A DNA stretch of 64,000 nt, taken from Nephrocerus scutellatus (lineage: Eukaryota > Arthropoda > Insecta > Diptera > Pipunculidae). A model generated the notes under the pieces. The model made no database searches and was not told the origin of the DNA. It worked only from the letters and a program-made list of their open reading frames with translations. This document shows, one piece after another, positions 21,192-32,172 of the stretch. The position numbers were made by a program, and so were the translations under genes. The stretch is from NCBI GenBank assembly GCA_947095585.1, contig OX352761.1, forward strand, positions 53,556,019-53,620,018, written 5' to 3'. Numbering within the stretch: position 1 is the stretch's first letter; each line of letters begins with the position of its first letter.

Positions 21192-22654
21192 ATGGTAAAC
21201 GAAAATTTAATCAGACCACCAGTACTCCAAGCCCCTCAACAACCATTGGTACCACCTGTAAATCCAGCACAAATGGACCAACCTTCTTCACACCAAGCTG
21301 CACCGCCCGTCGGTTCTCCAGCATTGGAAACTCTCGTTAGAAATATAGTTTCAGTAGTACTCCAAGGTGAAGTAAAGAATTTAATTGAATCTGTTATAAA
21401 CCCTAATTCAATTAGACAGCAATATGTCGACCAGGGCATAAATCCCGAATATGGAAAAAACCTAGATCAGCTAGATAAGGTTCCGGACATTGTCCGCTGC
21501 TTGAGAGATTTCTCAGGTCTCAGACCAGAGGAATTTAGTTCATGGAAGAAAGGAGTTGAAAGAGTCTTCAGACTCTATGAATCTCAGAAAGGCTCACCGA
21601 AGTATTTTGCTATTCTAAGCGTCATTCGTAATAAAATTATAGGACATGCAGATGCTGTCCTAGAGTCATATAACACACCGCTTAATTGGGAATGTATTTC
21701 ACGCTGTTTGGCCCTGCATTATGCAGACAAACGAGATTTAGGAACACTCGAGTATCAACTCACCTCACTCGTTCAAGGAAACAAAACAGTGCAAGATTTT
21801 TACCAGCAAGTATACTCCCACTTGTCACTTATCCTTAATAAAATCTCATGCATGGAAATCTCTACCGAATCCATGTCACTACTAACTCAAACTAATAGAG
21901 ATAAAGCTCTTGATACATTTATTAGAGGTTTGAAAGGTGATTTACCCAGACTGCTAGGTATTAGAGAACCATTAGATTTGCCACAAGCATTACATTTGTG
22001 TCTCAAACTTGAAAATCAGAACTATCGTACTCATCATGCAACATATACTCAGAATCCTATTAGAAAATTTCAAGGACCATCACCATCACTACCACCTCGT
22101 AGACCTGTTCCAAATTTTACTCATCAACAATTTTATCCTCAACTCGCACATATTCCTCCACAACGACCACAACAATTTCAACATTACCGACCTTTTGAAC
22201 GCAATTTCGCAAATAACCAATTTAATCAGAACTATCGGACAGAACATGCTCAGAATAATTTTGCTTTTAACAGAAATCAACAACCAGCTCGACCTATTCA
22301 ACCTAAACCACAACCTAGACCTGAACTAATGGATGTAGACCAAAGCATGCGTTCTCGCATGGTAAACTACATGAATCGTCCAAATTTTAATAACTCTCAT
22401 GGCAAAAGGCCATCCCAAGATTTTGATTTACCTGCGAAACATCCACGGAACTTCCACATTAACGCAGAAAAAATAGATACTGACTATACGAAACCACCAG
22501 ATGACCAATTATCTTATCAACAACGGTCAACGAAGAACATTATACGGACGGACAAACCTTAGACGAATATATAGAACAACAAGACAGACCATTTCATGAA
22601 TCTCACGACTCTAATTTTCTTAACGAAATTTCCGACATACATTTTTTAGACTAA
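21192..22654 (+). pseudogene. GypB gag
   Basis: Errantivirus Gag starting at ATG 21192 and open for 456 codons to TAG 22560-22562. The N-terminal ~60 residues are Pro/Gln-rich. The capsid core spans about residues 75-275 (DKVPDIVRCLRDFSG, SPKYFAILSVIRNKIIG, KALDTFIRGLKGDLPRLLG). The C-terminal part is Asn/Gln/Pro/Arg-rich with LMDVDQSMRSR. A one-base shift between about 22490 and 22530 prematurely ends the frame. The natural tail (..SDIHFLD) is readable in another frame to TAA 22652-22654, where the frameshift site lies. Gag is nearly intact but cannot make Gag-Pol. Confidence 0.85.
22642..22648 (+). promoter_or_regulatory. Likely -1 ribosomal frameshift site, GypB gag-pol
   Basis: T TTT TTA in the frame CAT TTT TTA GAC TAA. 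A -1 slip leads straight into the protease frame. Heptamer, distance to stop and flanking codons match GypA. Confidence 0.72.
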
Positions 22655-25600
22655 ATCACTCCGCTCTGCCATATTTCGAGTGCAAGACGGGGAGCGGACA
22701 AATTTTAAAGATTTTAATTGATACCGGATCAAATAAAAATTATATACAACCTTCTCTTGTAAAAAACCCGATTCCCAACGAACAATGTTTTTATGCTAAT
22801 TCTGTCGGTGGCAAAGTTAAAATTAGTCACCACAAACTCACATATCTTTTCGGCTTAAAAGACGTACAAATAAAATTCTTTCTTTTACCTACATTAAAAT
22901 CCTTTCACGGAATCTTAGGTAACGACAGTCTCAAACAATTATCAGCGGTAATACACACCAAAGACAATATAATGACAATAAAGAACGGACATAAAATTTT
23001 GATAAAACAATTCGCTTCCGAATCTATTCACGCAACTAATCTACGCACAGAACACATGACGAACAAACAAAAAGAACAAATCAGATCTTTAGTAGAAATA
23101 TTTCCAAATCTTTTCTCTGAACCAGATGAAAAGTTAACCTACACAACAAAGGTAATAGGCGAAATTCGTACCACCACAGATAACCCAATATATTCCAAAT
23201 TTTATCCTTACCCAATGTCCTTAAAGAATGAGGTAGAAAAACAAGAAAAACTCTTAGAAGACGGAATTATACGACCTTCAAGATCGCCTTTTAATTCTCC
23301 AGTATGGATCGTTCCAAAAAAAATCGACGCCAGTAACGAAAAAAAGTACAGAATAGTCATTGACTACAGAAAATTGAATTCGGTCACAATTTCAGATAGA
23401 TACCCTATTCCAGATATAAATGAAGTCCTTTCACAACTAGGAAAATGCAAATGGTTTACAGTTCTAGATTTAAAAAGCGGATTCCACCAAATCCCACTCA
23501 AACCGATCCGATATTGAGAAAACAGCATTTTCTGTTAACCAGGGAAAATATGAGTTTACACGTTTACCATTCGGATTAAAGAATGCTCCGTCAATCTTTC
23601 AACGAGCTCTAGACGATATCCTACGTGCTCATATAGGGAAAAGATGCTACGTCTACATAGACGACATAATAATTTTTAGTCAGAATGAAGATGAGCATGC
23701 AAAAGACATTTTTGAAATATTTAAAACTCTTAACGAGGCAAACATGAAAATTCAACTAGACAAAAGCGAATTCTTTAAAAACGAAGTAGAATTTTTGGGA
23801 TTCGTAGTTTCCCACGAAGGTGTTTAAACCAATCCTGAAAAAATTAATGCAATACAAAATTTTCCTGTCCCTAAAACACTCAAAGATCTTAGATAATTTT
23901 TAGGTCTTTCAAGTTACTATAGAAGTTTTGTCAAAGATTACGCTAAGATTGCAAAACCACTTACAAGTTTTTTAAGAAGAGAAAACGGAAGGTGTTCGAA
24001 AAATGCTTCAAACAAAAAACCCATTAATCTAAACAAAGAAGCAATAGATGCTTTAAACAAAATTAAAAACATACTTACTTCCAAGGACGTAATTCTAATG
24101 TATCCCGATTTCACAAAAAGTTTCGAGCTTACCACAGACGCTTCAAACTACGCAATAGGAGCGGTACTCAGTCAAAACGACAAACCTATAATTTTCATAT
24201 CTAGAACTTTAAATAAATCCGAAGAGCACTATGCAGCAAATGAAAAAGAAATGCTCGCGATAATATGGGCTCTAAATTCTTTAAGTAATTACCTTTATGG
24301 TACAGCCAAAGTTAAAATTTATACTGACCACCAACCACTTACCTATGCCCTCAGTAATAAGAATAACAATATGAAAATGAAAAGATGGAAAGCAATTTTG
24401 GAAGAGTACAACTACGAACTCTTTTACAAACCTGGTAAGAGTAATGTTGTTGCCGACGCTTTATCGAGGCCACCTCAAATCAATCAAATAGATTCCACTG
24501 CCGCTACAATCCATAGTGATGAAAGTTCTGGACAAAATTTAACTCCCACAGTTAACTGCCCCATTAATGTTTTCAAAAATCAAATAATTCTGTTAATTGG
24601 AAATGAAGACAGTTACCAATTTAAGATACCTTTCCCTACATACCACAGACACATTTTAATCAAAAGAAATTTTAATAGAGATAATTTAATTACCCTTCTC
24701 AAAAGATACCTCAACCCAAGTGTTATAAATGGAATACAAACAGAAGAAAGAATAATGGGAGAAATTCAGGAATTTTACCCATTACATTTTTCCAAATATA
24801 AAATCAGATACACCCAAAGTCAAGTACAGGACCTTAGAAACGAAGAACAGCAAATAGAAGAAATTCTCAATGTACACAAAAGAGCACACCGTAATAGCCG
24901 CGAAAATAAAATGCAACTTCTAGAAAAATTTTATTTTCCCAAAATGAACAATAAAATTTATGTCATTAATTTCAAACAATGTAAAATATGCAAAAAATCT
25001 AAATATGATCGTCATCCTAACAAAATTGAAATTTCTCCAACCCCTATACCTCAATACGCAGGCGAAATAGTCCATTTAGACATTTACGTTACCGACAAGA
25101 AACTCGTTCTCACCGCAGTTGATAAATTGACAAAATACGCACAAGCCAATCTTATTGAATCTAGATCTTCCGAAGATATCAGAGAACCTCTAAGAAAATT
25201 ATTATTTGCTTTCGGAGTACCAAAAACAGTCGTGATGGACAATGAAAAGTCCCTTAATTCAGCCTCCATTTGTTTCATGTTAGAAGATCAACTAGGCATT
25301 AGCATATTCAAAACCCCTCCATACGCAAGTTCTGTAAACGGACAAGTAGAACGCTTTCACTCAACGTTGTCAGAAATATTGCGATGTTTAAAATCAGACC
25401 GAATCTATAGAAATTTTAGTGAGTTACTAGACAGAGCAGTTTACGAATATAACTACTCCATACATTCCACAACCAATCAAAAACCTATAGAAGCTTTTTT
25501 TGGAAGAAGAGTCAGTGTTGATCCTGATCAGTACGAAAGAGCTAGAAAAGAAAATATTTAAGCAATAGTAGAAAAACAGGCAAAAGACTTAGAAACGCAC

Positions 25601-25782
25601 AATAAAAACAGAAAAATTTCAAAAATATACCAACCAGGTGAAGAAATCTACGTTAAAAGGAACAAAAGGTTAGGCACGAAACTATCCCCAAGATACAAAA
25701 AAGAAATAGTTAAGGAAAATAAAACTAGTACTGTAATTACAGAGTCTGGCAGAACAGTTCACAAAAATCACATTAAAAATTA
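22649..25782 (+). pseudogene. GypB pol: protease, RT, RNase H, integrase (four lesions)
   Basis: Protease: LIDTGSNKNYI at ~22708, intact catalytic Asp. RT: YRIVIDYRKLN, FTVLDLKSGFHQIPL (~23460), then a one-base insertion near 23505, then LPFGLKNAPSIFQRAL and CYVYIDDIIIFS with YIDD (~23650). Stops TAA at 23825-23827 and 23894-23896 fall in the thumb/connection. RNase H: TTDASNYAIGAVLS, NEKEMLAIIWAL, YTDHQPLTYAL, ADALSRPP. Integrase: HHCC-type finger (H..H near 24880, C-x2-C CKIC near 24985), catalytic D in HLDIYV, D in VMDNEK and E in NGQVERFHS. TAA at 25559-25561 interrupts the C-terminal part, which ends at 25782. Confidence 0.9.
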
Positions 25783-25799
25783 AATTTACCTATTTCTAG

Positions 25800-27215
25800 G
25801 TTACTTGTACATCTTTGTTTGGCTGAAGTCCAAATTTTTAATTACACCTCATCACATCTAGTTACCATAAATAATGGGTTTGCAAAAATTCAAGAGGGAT
25901 CATTTAAATGCATTCATTTACTCGAACTGGACAAGTACGAAGATTTTTTAACAAACACAAGACAACACGTTGAAAAATATTTTTATAAGAACCATACACT
26001 ATATCCACTTCTTGGACACGAACTCAACCAAACCATTGACATACTGAACACAATAAAACCTAGGACAAATTTAATTTTCTGGGTACAGCCTGGAAATTTA
26101 TAGCAGGAAGTCCTGACCATGACGACATAATGTTAGTTAACAAGACGTTAGACGAACTAATTAGCAATAATAATCAGCAAGTAGTAATTAACAAAGCGTT
26201 TAATGAAAAAATTAATATGTTAACAAATGTAACCAATCAAATTATAAATTCCCAGAAAAAAAGCGAATTCCTTAATAATGAATTAATAATTATCAGTATC
26301 CAAAATAGAATAAGATTAATAAAAGAATATTTAATAAATATAAAATATGCCATACAATGGGCAAAGAATAATATAATCAACTCTATTTTGCTAAATAAAA
26401 AAGAAATAAATATTGCAATAGAGAAACTCGAGAAAGATAAAATACCTTTTAATAGTATAGAAGAAGCATTAGAGTTTGCCAATGTTAAAGTTTTAAGCAA
26501 TCACAGAAATGGTATGTATATTGTAAAAATTCCTTTAACAAAGAATGAAATATATGAAAATTTTATAATTAAACCAATAAAAAGAGGCAAAAGTATAATA
26601 AAAATTGATTACGATGAAATTATAAGAAATAAAAATGAAATATATGGCATTAAAAATAAATGCCAAACATACAATTTAATTAGAATTTGTAAGCAAAATC
26701 AAATAATAGATTTAAGAGAAAATAAATGTATTCCTAGAATAGTTAAAGGTTTAAATTCATCGTGCATTGCAAGTAATAATCACCATGTACCGCATATTGA
26801 AGAAATTTCTTCTGGAGTTATCCTGTTAAACGACTATCATGGAGCAATGACCACAAAATCCACAAACTACACTTTACATGGTACATTTCTAATAAAATTC
26901 CACAACGAGACCATCTCAACCAACAACAATCAGACTTACAGCAATTTGGAAATTTCACCTATGGAAATAGTCCCAGCTATTTTACAACCAAACCCCGCAG
27001 AAGAAAGCAGGCTTAATTTACTATCCCTCGAAGTAATAAACGAACTACATATTAATAATACTAAAACAATAGAATCAATAAAACAAGACACACATATTAA
27101 TAGATTTACAACAATTTTTTTATTAATATTCATCACTACATTTATAATAATCACTTATAAATATCAATGCAAAAGAACAATTATCCTGGAACAGAAAGAA
27201 ATAAATTGTTTCTAA
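25800..27215 (+). pseudogene. GypB env-like gene (frameshifted)
   Basis: Envelope-type glycoprotein homologous to GypA env. A splice acceptor (TATTTCTAG, AG at 25798-25799) is suitably placed after pol. The first part is open to 26103. A frameshift near 26070 falls at the expected polybasic cleavage region, which is not recognisable here. The rest is open from 26130 to 27215, with an Asn/Lys/Ile-rich helical region, CIPRIVKGLNSSC, SGVILLNDYHG, HINNTK and a C-terminal membrane segment (TTIFLLIFITTFIIIT, ~27108-27155) plus basic tail. It cannot give an intact product. Confidence 0.82.
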
Positions 27216-27250
27216 ACGATTGAGGACAATCGTCTTTTTAAGGAGGGTGG
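27216..27250 (+). other. GypB hairpin plus polypurine tract
   Basis: ACGATTG-AGGA-CAATCGT begins immediately after the env stop TAA (27213-27215), then CTTTTT and AAGGAGGGTGG against the 3' LTR. Stem identical to GypA, loop changed at one base. Confidence 0.82.
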
Positions 27251-27741
27251 AGTTAAGGCAACTTAAATTAACTTTGCAACTATTTGTTACATACGCATAC
27301 GCGCAGCTGCAACAACAAACTTTGAAATGGAAATAAGTTTATGGCTCTTCATTAAGCATACGCATACGCGCAGCTGCAACAACAAACTTTAAAATGGAAA
27401 TAAGTTTATGGCTCTTCATTAAGCATACGCATACGCGCAGCTGTAATAACAAACCAAAAATTAATTGCGCACGCGCGCAGACGAAAACGATAAATCCCAA
27501 ATCATTAATGGATCGGACATTTAAGTGGCCACCTACGACAAACCCAAACCCTATGGACAATCATAGAATCTGCTGACGACATCCCAACACAAAATACTTG
27601 CATGCACATAGAGAATAAGATAGGTATAAAAGATCTAGATTGTTTAAGCTCAAAGTTCAGTTATTATCTTGCATCAAATAAAGAAGAAGCTCTGCTCCAA
27701 AAAATATTTTTTTATAAAACTTAACAACAAAAGTTTTAATT
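27251..27741 (+). repeat. GypB 3' LTR
   Basis: Same ends and internal repeats as the 5' LTR; followed by the TGTA target duplication. Confidence 0.9.
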
Positions 27742-27899
27742 TGTATATAGTTGTAAGAAATTGTATAAAAGGAGAAGATTTTTACAAAATAAACGAGATT
27801 ACTTTTCAACTTAAAACCTGAAGGTCTTCTCATTTGTTAAACACTGCCTGTTGCCCTAGCGATATGCGCAGTGTGAGTATTGTAGCAGTCACTGCTTAG

Positions 27900-28555
27900 A
27901 AATTATGTTTTCAAGCGTATTTTAAGAATTTTAAAAAAGATTATTCTTTATTATTTCTTTATATAAAAACACTTTGAAAATTATTGTTTTTATTAAAAGA
28001 CTTTAATGTAATACAAGTAAAAGTAAATAAAACAATGCTAACAATACTGCACAATAATACTGGATTGAATACTACTGAATGAATTAATTAATAATACTGA
28101 ATGAATAGTGAAGTCTGAATGCTTCTGCTTTTATACTTAATTCTATATACTTATTCTGCTATGTGATCCAACTTGTGTTTTTGGTTGTGAAATAGTTTTG
28201 GACTTTGAACTTGTTTACGTCCTTAAGGGAGTAAACATGTTATTGTCTTAGATCTGAGTTGAGATAAGGATGTTTTCACGTTCTAACATGCTTTGAATGG
28301 ATATCTAAACTCGTCGTAATTGACCATCTGGTGTTTTGATCATTGATTGGCCTTGAATTGAAAATCGTAAACATGTTGACAAAATTTGCATTTCAAGATA
28401 AGATTGGCCTTGAATGTTAAAGTGGTAAACAAGATATGAATGTTCAGATTTAAGGGGTGCGTGCTTTGGATATATGATGATTAATTACAGTTATGAATAA
28501 ATGATGAAATATGGAATATTTCATATGATTGAAGTGGTTATTTTCTATGTTAACA
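27900..28555 (-). repeat. Solo LTR of an unidentified element, minus strand
   Basis: The ~656-bp insert lies within the Gyp1 3' LTR, flanked by CTTAG (27895-27899, 28556-28560). The uninterrupted site is ATGCTTAGACTCACC in the 5' LTR (~1478). Read on the minus strand it starts TGTTAACATAG, has TATAAAAG (complement of 28128-28135), ATTCAGACTT ~25 bp later, and AATAAA signals before its end. That is an LTR layout with no internal region, indicating LTR-LTR recombination. The outer end (AAAACATAATT) is not the usual CA. Confidence 0.75.
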
Positions 28556-28662
28556 CTTAGACTCACCTCTTCCACTTCTTCTGTTGCGTTGTTCCTCTCC
28601 GGTCGTTAGCCATAGAACTAACGTTTATTCCTAGATATATATAATATAATATAATAACAATT

Positions 28663-29133
28663 TGACTTGTGTAATTTATTTTGGTGATCTTTGTTTTGGT
28701 ATTGCTATGTTGTAATATTTTGTTCTAATTATAGATGCATGGAAATGCATATTTATTGTCTGGCTATACACTTGTGTGTATGTTTCGGTATATTGTATAC
28801 GGGAGGTTTCTAGATAACAATTCCTCCCTTCTTTAGATAAAAATGTTGTTAAAATATAAATGATGCGTGTGAATTTCATTATTTGATTATTCTTTGTATT
28901 TGATAATTTCGGGAGATTTTTATGTAACATAATTATAGATGCATGGAAATGCATATTTATTGTCTGGCTATACACTTTTGTGTATGCCTCGGTATATTGT
29001 ATACGGGAGGTTTCTAGATAACAATTCCTCCCTTCTTTAGATAAAAATGTTGTTAAAATATAAATGATGCGTGTGAATTTCATTATTTGATTATTCTTTG
29101 TATTTGATAATTTAGGGAGATTTTTATGTAACC
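28663..29133 (-). repeat. Inverted 5' portion of the Gyp1 LTR
   Basis: This is the reverse complement of the first ~490 bp of the Gyp1 LTR, including both 216-bp units. It starts exactly where the 3' LTR ends (AACAATT|TGACTTGTG) and finishes at the LTR's own terminus (GTAAC), except that the last base is C instead of A. GTTT follows at 29134-29137, matching 646-649. Confidence 0.85.
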
Positions 29134-29137
29134 GTTT

Positions 29138-29256
29138 CTAATTTAATTGATTTCTTTTAATTTTATTGGCGCATTATCTGGACTGCATTATGTGAATTAT
29201 TTGAACGTCAGATATGCGTTTACTAATTTTATTTTAACATATTTTTGGTTTGGTTT
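29138..29256. other. Spacer between Gyp1 and BelA1
   Basis: AT-rich sequence with no recognised gene. It may contain the degraded 3' end of BelA1. Confidence 0.4.
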
Positions 29257-31235
29257 CTTTGTGTAAGAATTTTGTTTTCGCATCGGTTTGCTTCCAACAT
29301 TATCCCCGACTTTGAATCATTCGTTTCAATTGGTACTTTGTATAAAGCATGCACAGCGCGGCGGTTAATCCCGTCATGTCCAGTATGCGGCCAAGTTGGT
29401 GGTAGATTTCTGTCAATAAGTAAACCTATATCATCAACACTTACATTCGGACGAAATCTATTTCGTTGGTGAGTGCATTGTTGTCAGGTGTTCGATGTGA
29501 CATGCGTTGCAGCATTTCCCATCGACCTAAATTGGATAGCTTTTCATTCAATAAGTTTACTTCGGGAACCAGGACCAACGGATGACCCACAATGAAATGG
29601 GCTGATGTCAAAATATCGCCTCCCATATCAGCTGGTACTGCGCAAAGAGGTCGAGAATTTATAGAATAGCTTCTATCTCCACAAGTAAGGTTTGCAATTC
29701 TTCGACTGTCAAAATCGTTTCTCCAATAACTCTTTTTGTGTGATGCTTCATGGATTTGATGGCTTGACTTCCAAAACCCTCCGAAATGAGGAGCATTCGC
29801 CGGGTTAGAGTTCCAAATGATCGACTTTCTCGACAGGTTATTTTAGTTTTCTTGTGTATTTGCTTTTAGAAATGCAAATACTTTTCGCAGTTGTCTTTCG
29901 GCACCTATAAAGTTTGATCCACAATCAATGTCTGAACAAATACACCGTCTAGCAATAAACCTTTTTTAAGCAGATAAACATGTATTTGTTGTTAAATCGG
30001 CGGTTAACTCTATGAGGACTGCACGAGTACTGGTACAAACAAATAGGCACACATATGATTTAAATGGTTTCTGCCCTCTTCCTCGTGTGTGAAATGCGAG
30101 TATTGGTCGAGTAAAATCAACGCCTACTTGCAAAAATGCTCGAATGTGTTGGACCCTACACGCCGGTAGATTTCCCATTTTCTGTGACAACGGGATGGGT
30201 TTTGCTTTAAAACACTGTAAACACCTTCTAATCACCTTGCGTACTTCTTGTTTTGCGTTTACTAACCAATATGCATGATAGTAGCGGTTGTGATATACTT
30301 CTACAATTAACGTCGTTAGTTTCGACGGCGCTAAACTTTGGTATCCTTCATCCTACTCTTAGAATTCCTTCAACATCAATATACGGGTTCAGATACTTAA
30401 TTGAACCTTTGATAGGATTCGGTTTTCTAATGGCTTGAATTTCCTCCATCATAAACCTTTTTTGTGCTTCTCTGCAATATAGTTTGACCGCTTCTTCTAA
30501 TTCTTCGACTTTTATTGGTCCTTTACGTTATACTGCTGTTCTGCAGTTGTGGATACCGACTGTTCTAATAATTTTTTTGTACGAGGAAAGTCTTTCGATC
30601 AAGTCTAAACGAACCGAAATTTACTGACAATCTGCTATCAAGGCTGAGCTGAATCGTGGCCGTTGTTCTTCCTGGGAACCATAGTTAGGTTTTTGCATTG
30701 GTAACCATCGATATTTCTGCGTAAGCACTTTGGCGCTGTCTAACATAGCTCATGATATATTATTTCTGATGGTAGCATTCCTTGTGACGCACGGCTTTTA
30801 CGGGTATGCCATCTTGTGAAAAATCCTTAATTGTTGTCACTCTATCCTCCACTGGTGTCGCGTTCAAGAACGTATCTGAATTTATTTTCGTAATTTCATT
30901 CCGGCTTCGTTCAGAATATGCACAACGCCGTTTTTTAGTTCAAGAGCTTCTTCTGCATTTGCTGCACCCGCCATTAGGTCATCTACGTATGTGCATTCCT
31001 GAGCACGGCTGATGCTGAAGGACAGTGATTATGGTATATGACTAAAAGCTCGTTCAAACCCCTTGTTGCTGTGTATACGTTAAAGTCGTTAGTTTGTAGT
31101 GTTTAATTGGCTCCCTGTCGCTTGATCTCCAGACTATCACTTGGTATTTCTGTCTTCCTCTCGAACCAGTATTTGCCGGTACATTTTCTCCACGTCGGCC
31201 CTAACCGCTTTTTTATTTAGACGAAAGCGCAATAA
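29257..31235 (-). pseudogene. BelA1 pol: RT end and integrase (broken)
   Basis: On the minus strand: a YVDD catalytic box followed by LMAGAANAEEALELKNG (~30900-30990), thumb-like sequence, and an integrase segment (30235-29966) with C-x2-C (RRCLQCFKAKP) and GVDFTRPI holding the first Asp. Further on are a C-terminal block with ILTSAHFIVGHPL (29620) and the terminal RAVHALYKVPIETN (~29340), which is how BEL polyproteins end. Multiple stops and shifts, and an extra ~45 bp near 31000-31050 relative to BelA2. Confidence 0.78.
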
Positions 31236-31359
31236 TATATATAAAAATGAATCGTGGTTTGTTCGGATGCTTAAAACTTGGAAACGGCTGGACCAAATTG
31301 GATACTTCCTTCTGCGAGTTTGTTCGTAATTGCTACGCGAAGGTTGTAGAGTTGGTTCA

Positions 31360-31840
31360 GCCCCGCTAGGTGGCGCTGGTATCGTTTTTCGGAAAATTCT
31401 TTTTTATGGAACGATTTTGCTCAAATTCACTCCATATAATATTTAAATAAAAAGAAAGTCGTTGACAAAATTTGGACCCGATAGATGGCGCTGGTGTCGT
31501 TTTTTCTGAAAATTCTTATTTATGGAACGATTTGGCTCAAATTAATACCATATAATATCTAAATAAAAAGAAAGTCGTTGACAAAATTTGGACCCGATAG
31601 GTGGCGCTGGTGTCGTTTTTTTCCCGAAACTTCTTATTTATGGAACGAGTTGGCTCAAATTCACACCATATAATATTTAAATTAAATTGAAAGTCTTTAA
31701 AAAAATTTGTACCCGATAGGTGTCGTTTTTTTCGAAAATTCTTATTTATGGAACGATTTGGCTCAAATTCACACCATATAATATTTAAATATAAAGAAAG
31801 TCGTTGAAAAAATTTGGACCCGATAGGTGGCGCTGGGGTG
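31360..31840 (+). repeat. ~115-bp tandem array inside the Helitron
   Basis: About four units, each with ACCCGATAGGTGGCGCTGGTGTCG, TTCTTATTTATGGAACGATTTGG and CATATAATATTTAAATAAAAAG. The unit near 31715 lacks the GGCGCTGG part. Confidence 0.8.
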
Positions 31841-31967
31841 GAAAATGTAGTTTTCCCTGTATATAATCTACACATAAAGAATATTCGAACAAGTGTACAT
31901 TTTTTGCCTGTATAAGTGTCGATTCTATAGTTTTCTGGATTGGTGAGATGGTTAGTTATTGGGGTGG

Positions 31968-32150
31968 AAGTGGGCGTGGCATCAGTGGGCGGGAGGTCAG
32001 TGGGCGGGATTCAGTGAGATGGGGCAGCCGGGAAACGCAGGTGTAAGTGGGCGTGGCTTCAGTGGGCGGGAGGTCAGTGGGTGGGGGTCAGTTGGATTGG
32101 GCAGCCGGGAAACGCGGGTGTAAGTGGGCGTGGCGTCAGTGGGCGGGTAG
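31968..32150 (+). repeat. ~77-bp GC-rich tandem array inside the Helitron
   Basis: GTGGGCGTGGC recurs at about 31970, 32047 and 32124, with TCAGTGGGCGGG and GGGCAGCCGGGAAACGC between. G-run density is high, so the strand could form G-quadruplex-type structure (inference). Confidence 0.75.
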
Positions 32151-32172
32151 CAAAGCGCCCGGGAACAGCTAG

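Larger units (their letters stand above)
19731..27741 (+). mobile_element. GypB, near-full-length errantivirus-type gypsy element
   Basis: About 8.0 kb with LTRs 19731-20222 and 27251-27741, flanked by the TGTA duplication. By eye the LTRs differ at only five or six positions, so it is one of the younger insertions. The order is gag, pol (PR-RT-RH-IN) and env. Gag is uninterrupted for 456 codons but shifted at its tail; pol has one frameshift and three stops; env has one frameshift. Confidence 0.9.
19069..28662 (+). repeat. Gyp1 3' LTR, split into three parts
   Basis: The LTR is found at 19069-19730, 27746-27899 and 28561-28662. The first split is GypB (TGTA duplicated at 19727-19730 and 27742-27745). 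The second is a solo LTR (CTTAG duplicated at 27895-27899 and 28556-28560). Relative to the 5' LTR it lacks about 26 bp next to the GypB site and has lost the 5' LTR's ~1570-1870 AT-rich segment. Confidence 0.82.
650..29133 (+). mobile_element. Gyp1, composite Ty3/gypsy-type LTR retrotransposon with nested insertions
   Basis: Gyp1 is delimited by a 5' LTR at 650-1905 and a 3' LTR beginning at 19069. It has a primer-binding site directly after the 5' LTR and a polypurine tract directly before the 3' LTR. Its internal region holds gag and pol twice: a short first copy (2038-4033), then a foreign LTR fragment, then a longer second copy (4279 onward). Copia, GypA, GypB and a solo LTR are inserted in it. 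The right boundary is an inverted partial LTR (28663-29133); GTTT occurs at 646-649 and again at 29134-29137. No env gene was found between integrase and the 3' LTR. Every coding region is broken, so it is dead. Confidence 0.8.
31236..32172 (+). mobile_element. Non-autonomous Helitron (Lep1-like ends)
   Basis: The insert begins TATATAAAAATGAATCG, with GGAAACGGCTGGACCAAATTG shortly after, and ends GCGCCCGGGAACAGCTAG at 32172 followed by T. A 3' CTAG terminus next to a GC-rich palindrome and a TATATAAAAATGAA-type 5' end are seen in insect Helitrons of the Lep1 kind. It splits BelA1; BelA2 at 60676 reads across the site (CAATAATATAGCATATAATG). No Rep/helicase coding. Most of its interior is two tandem arrays. 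Confidence 0.72.
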
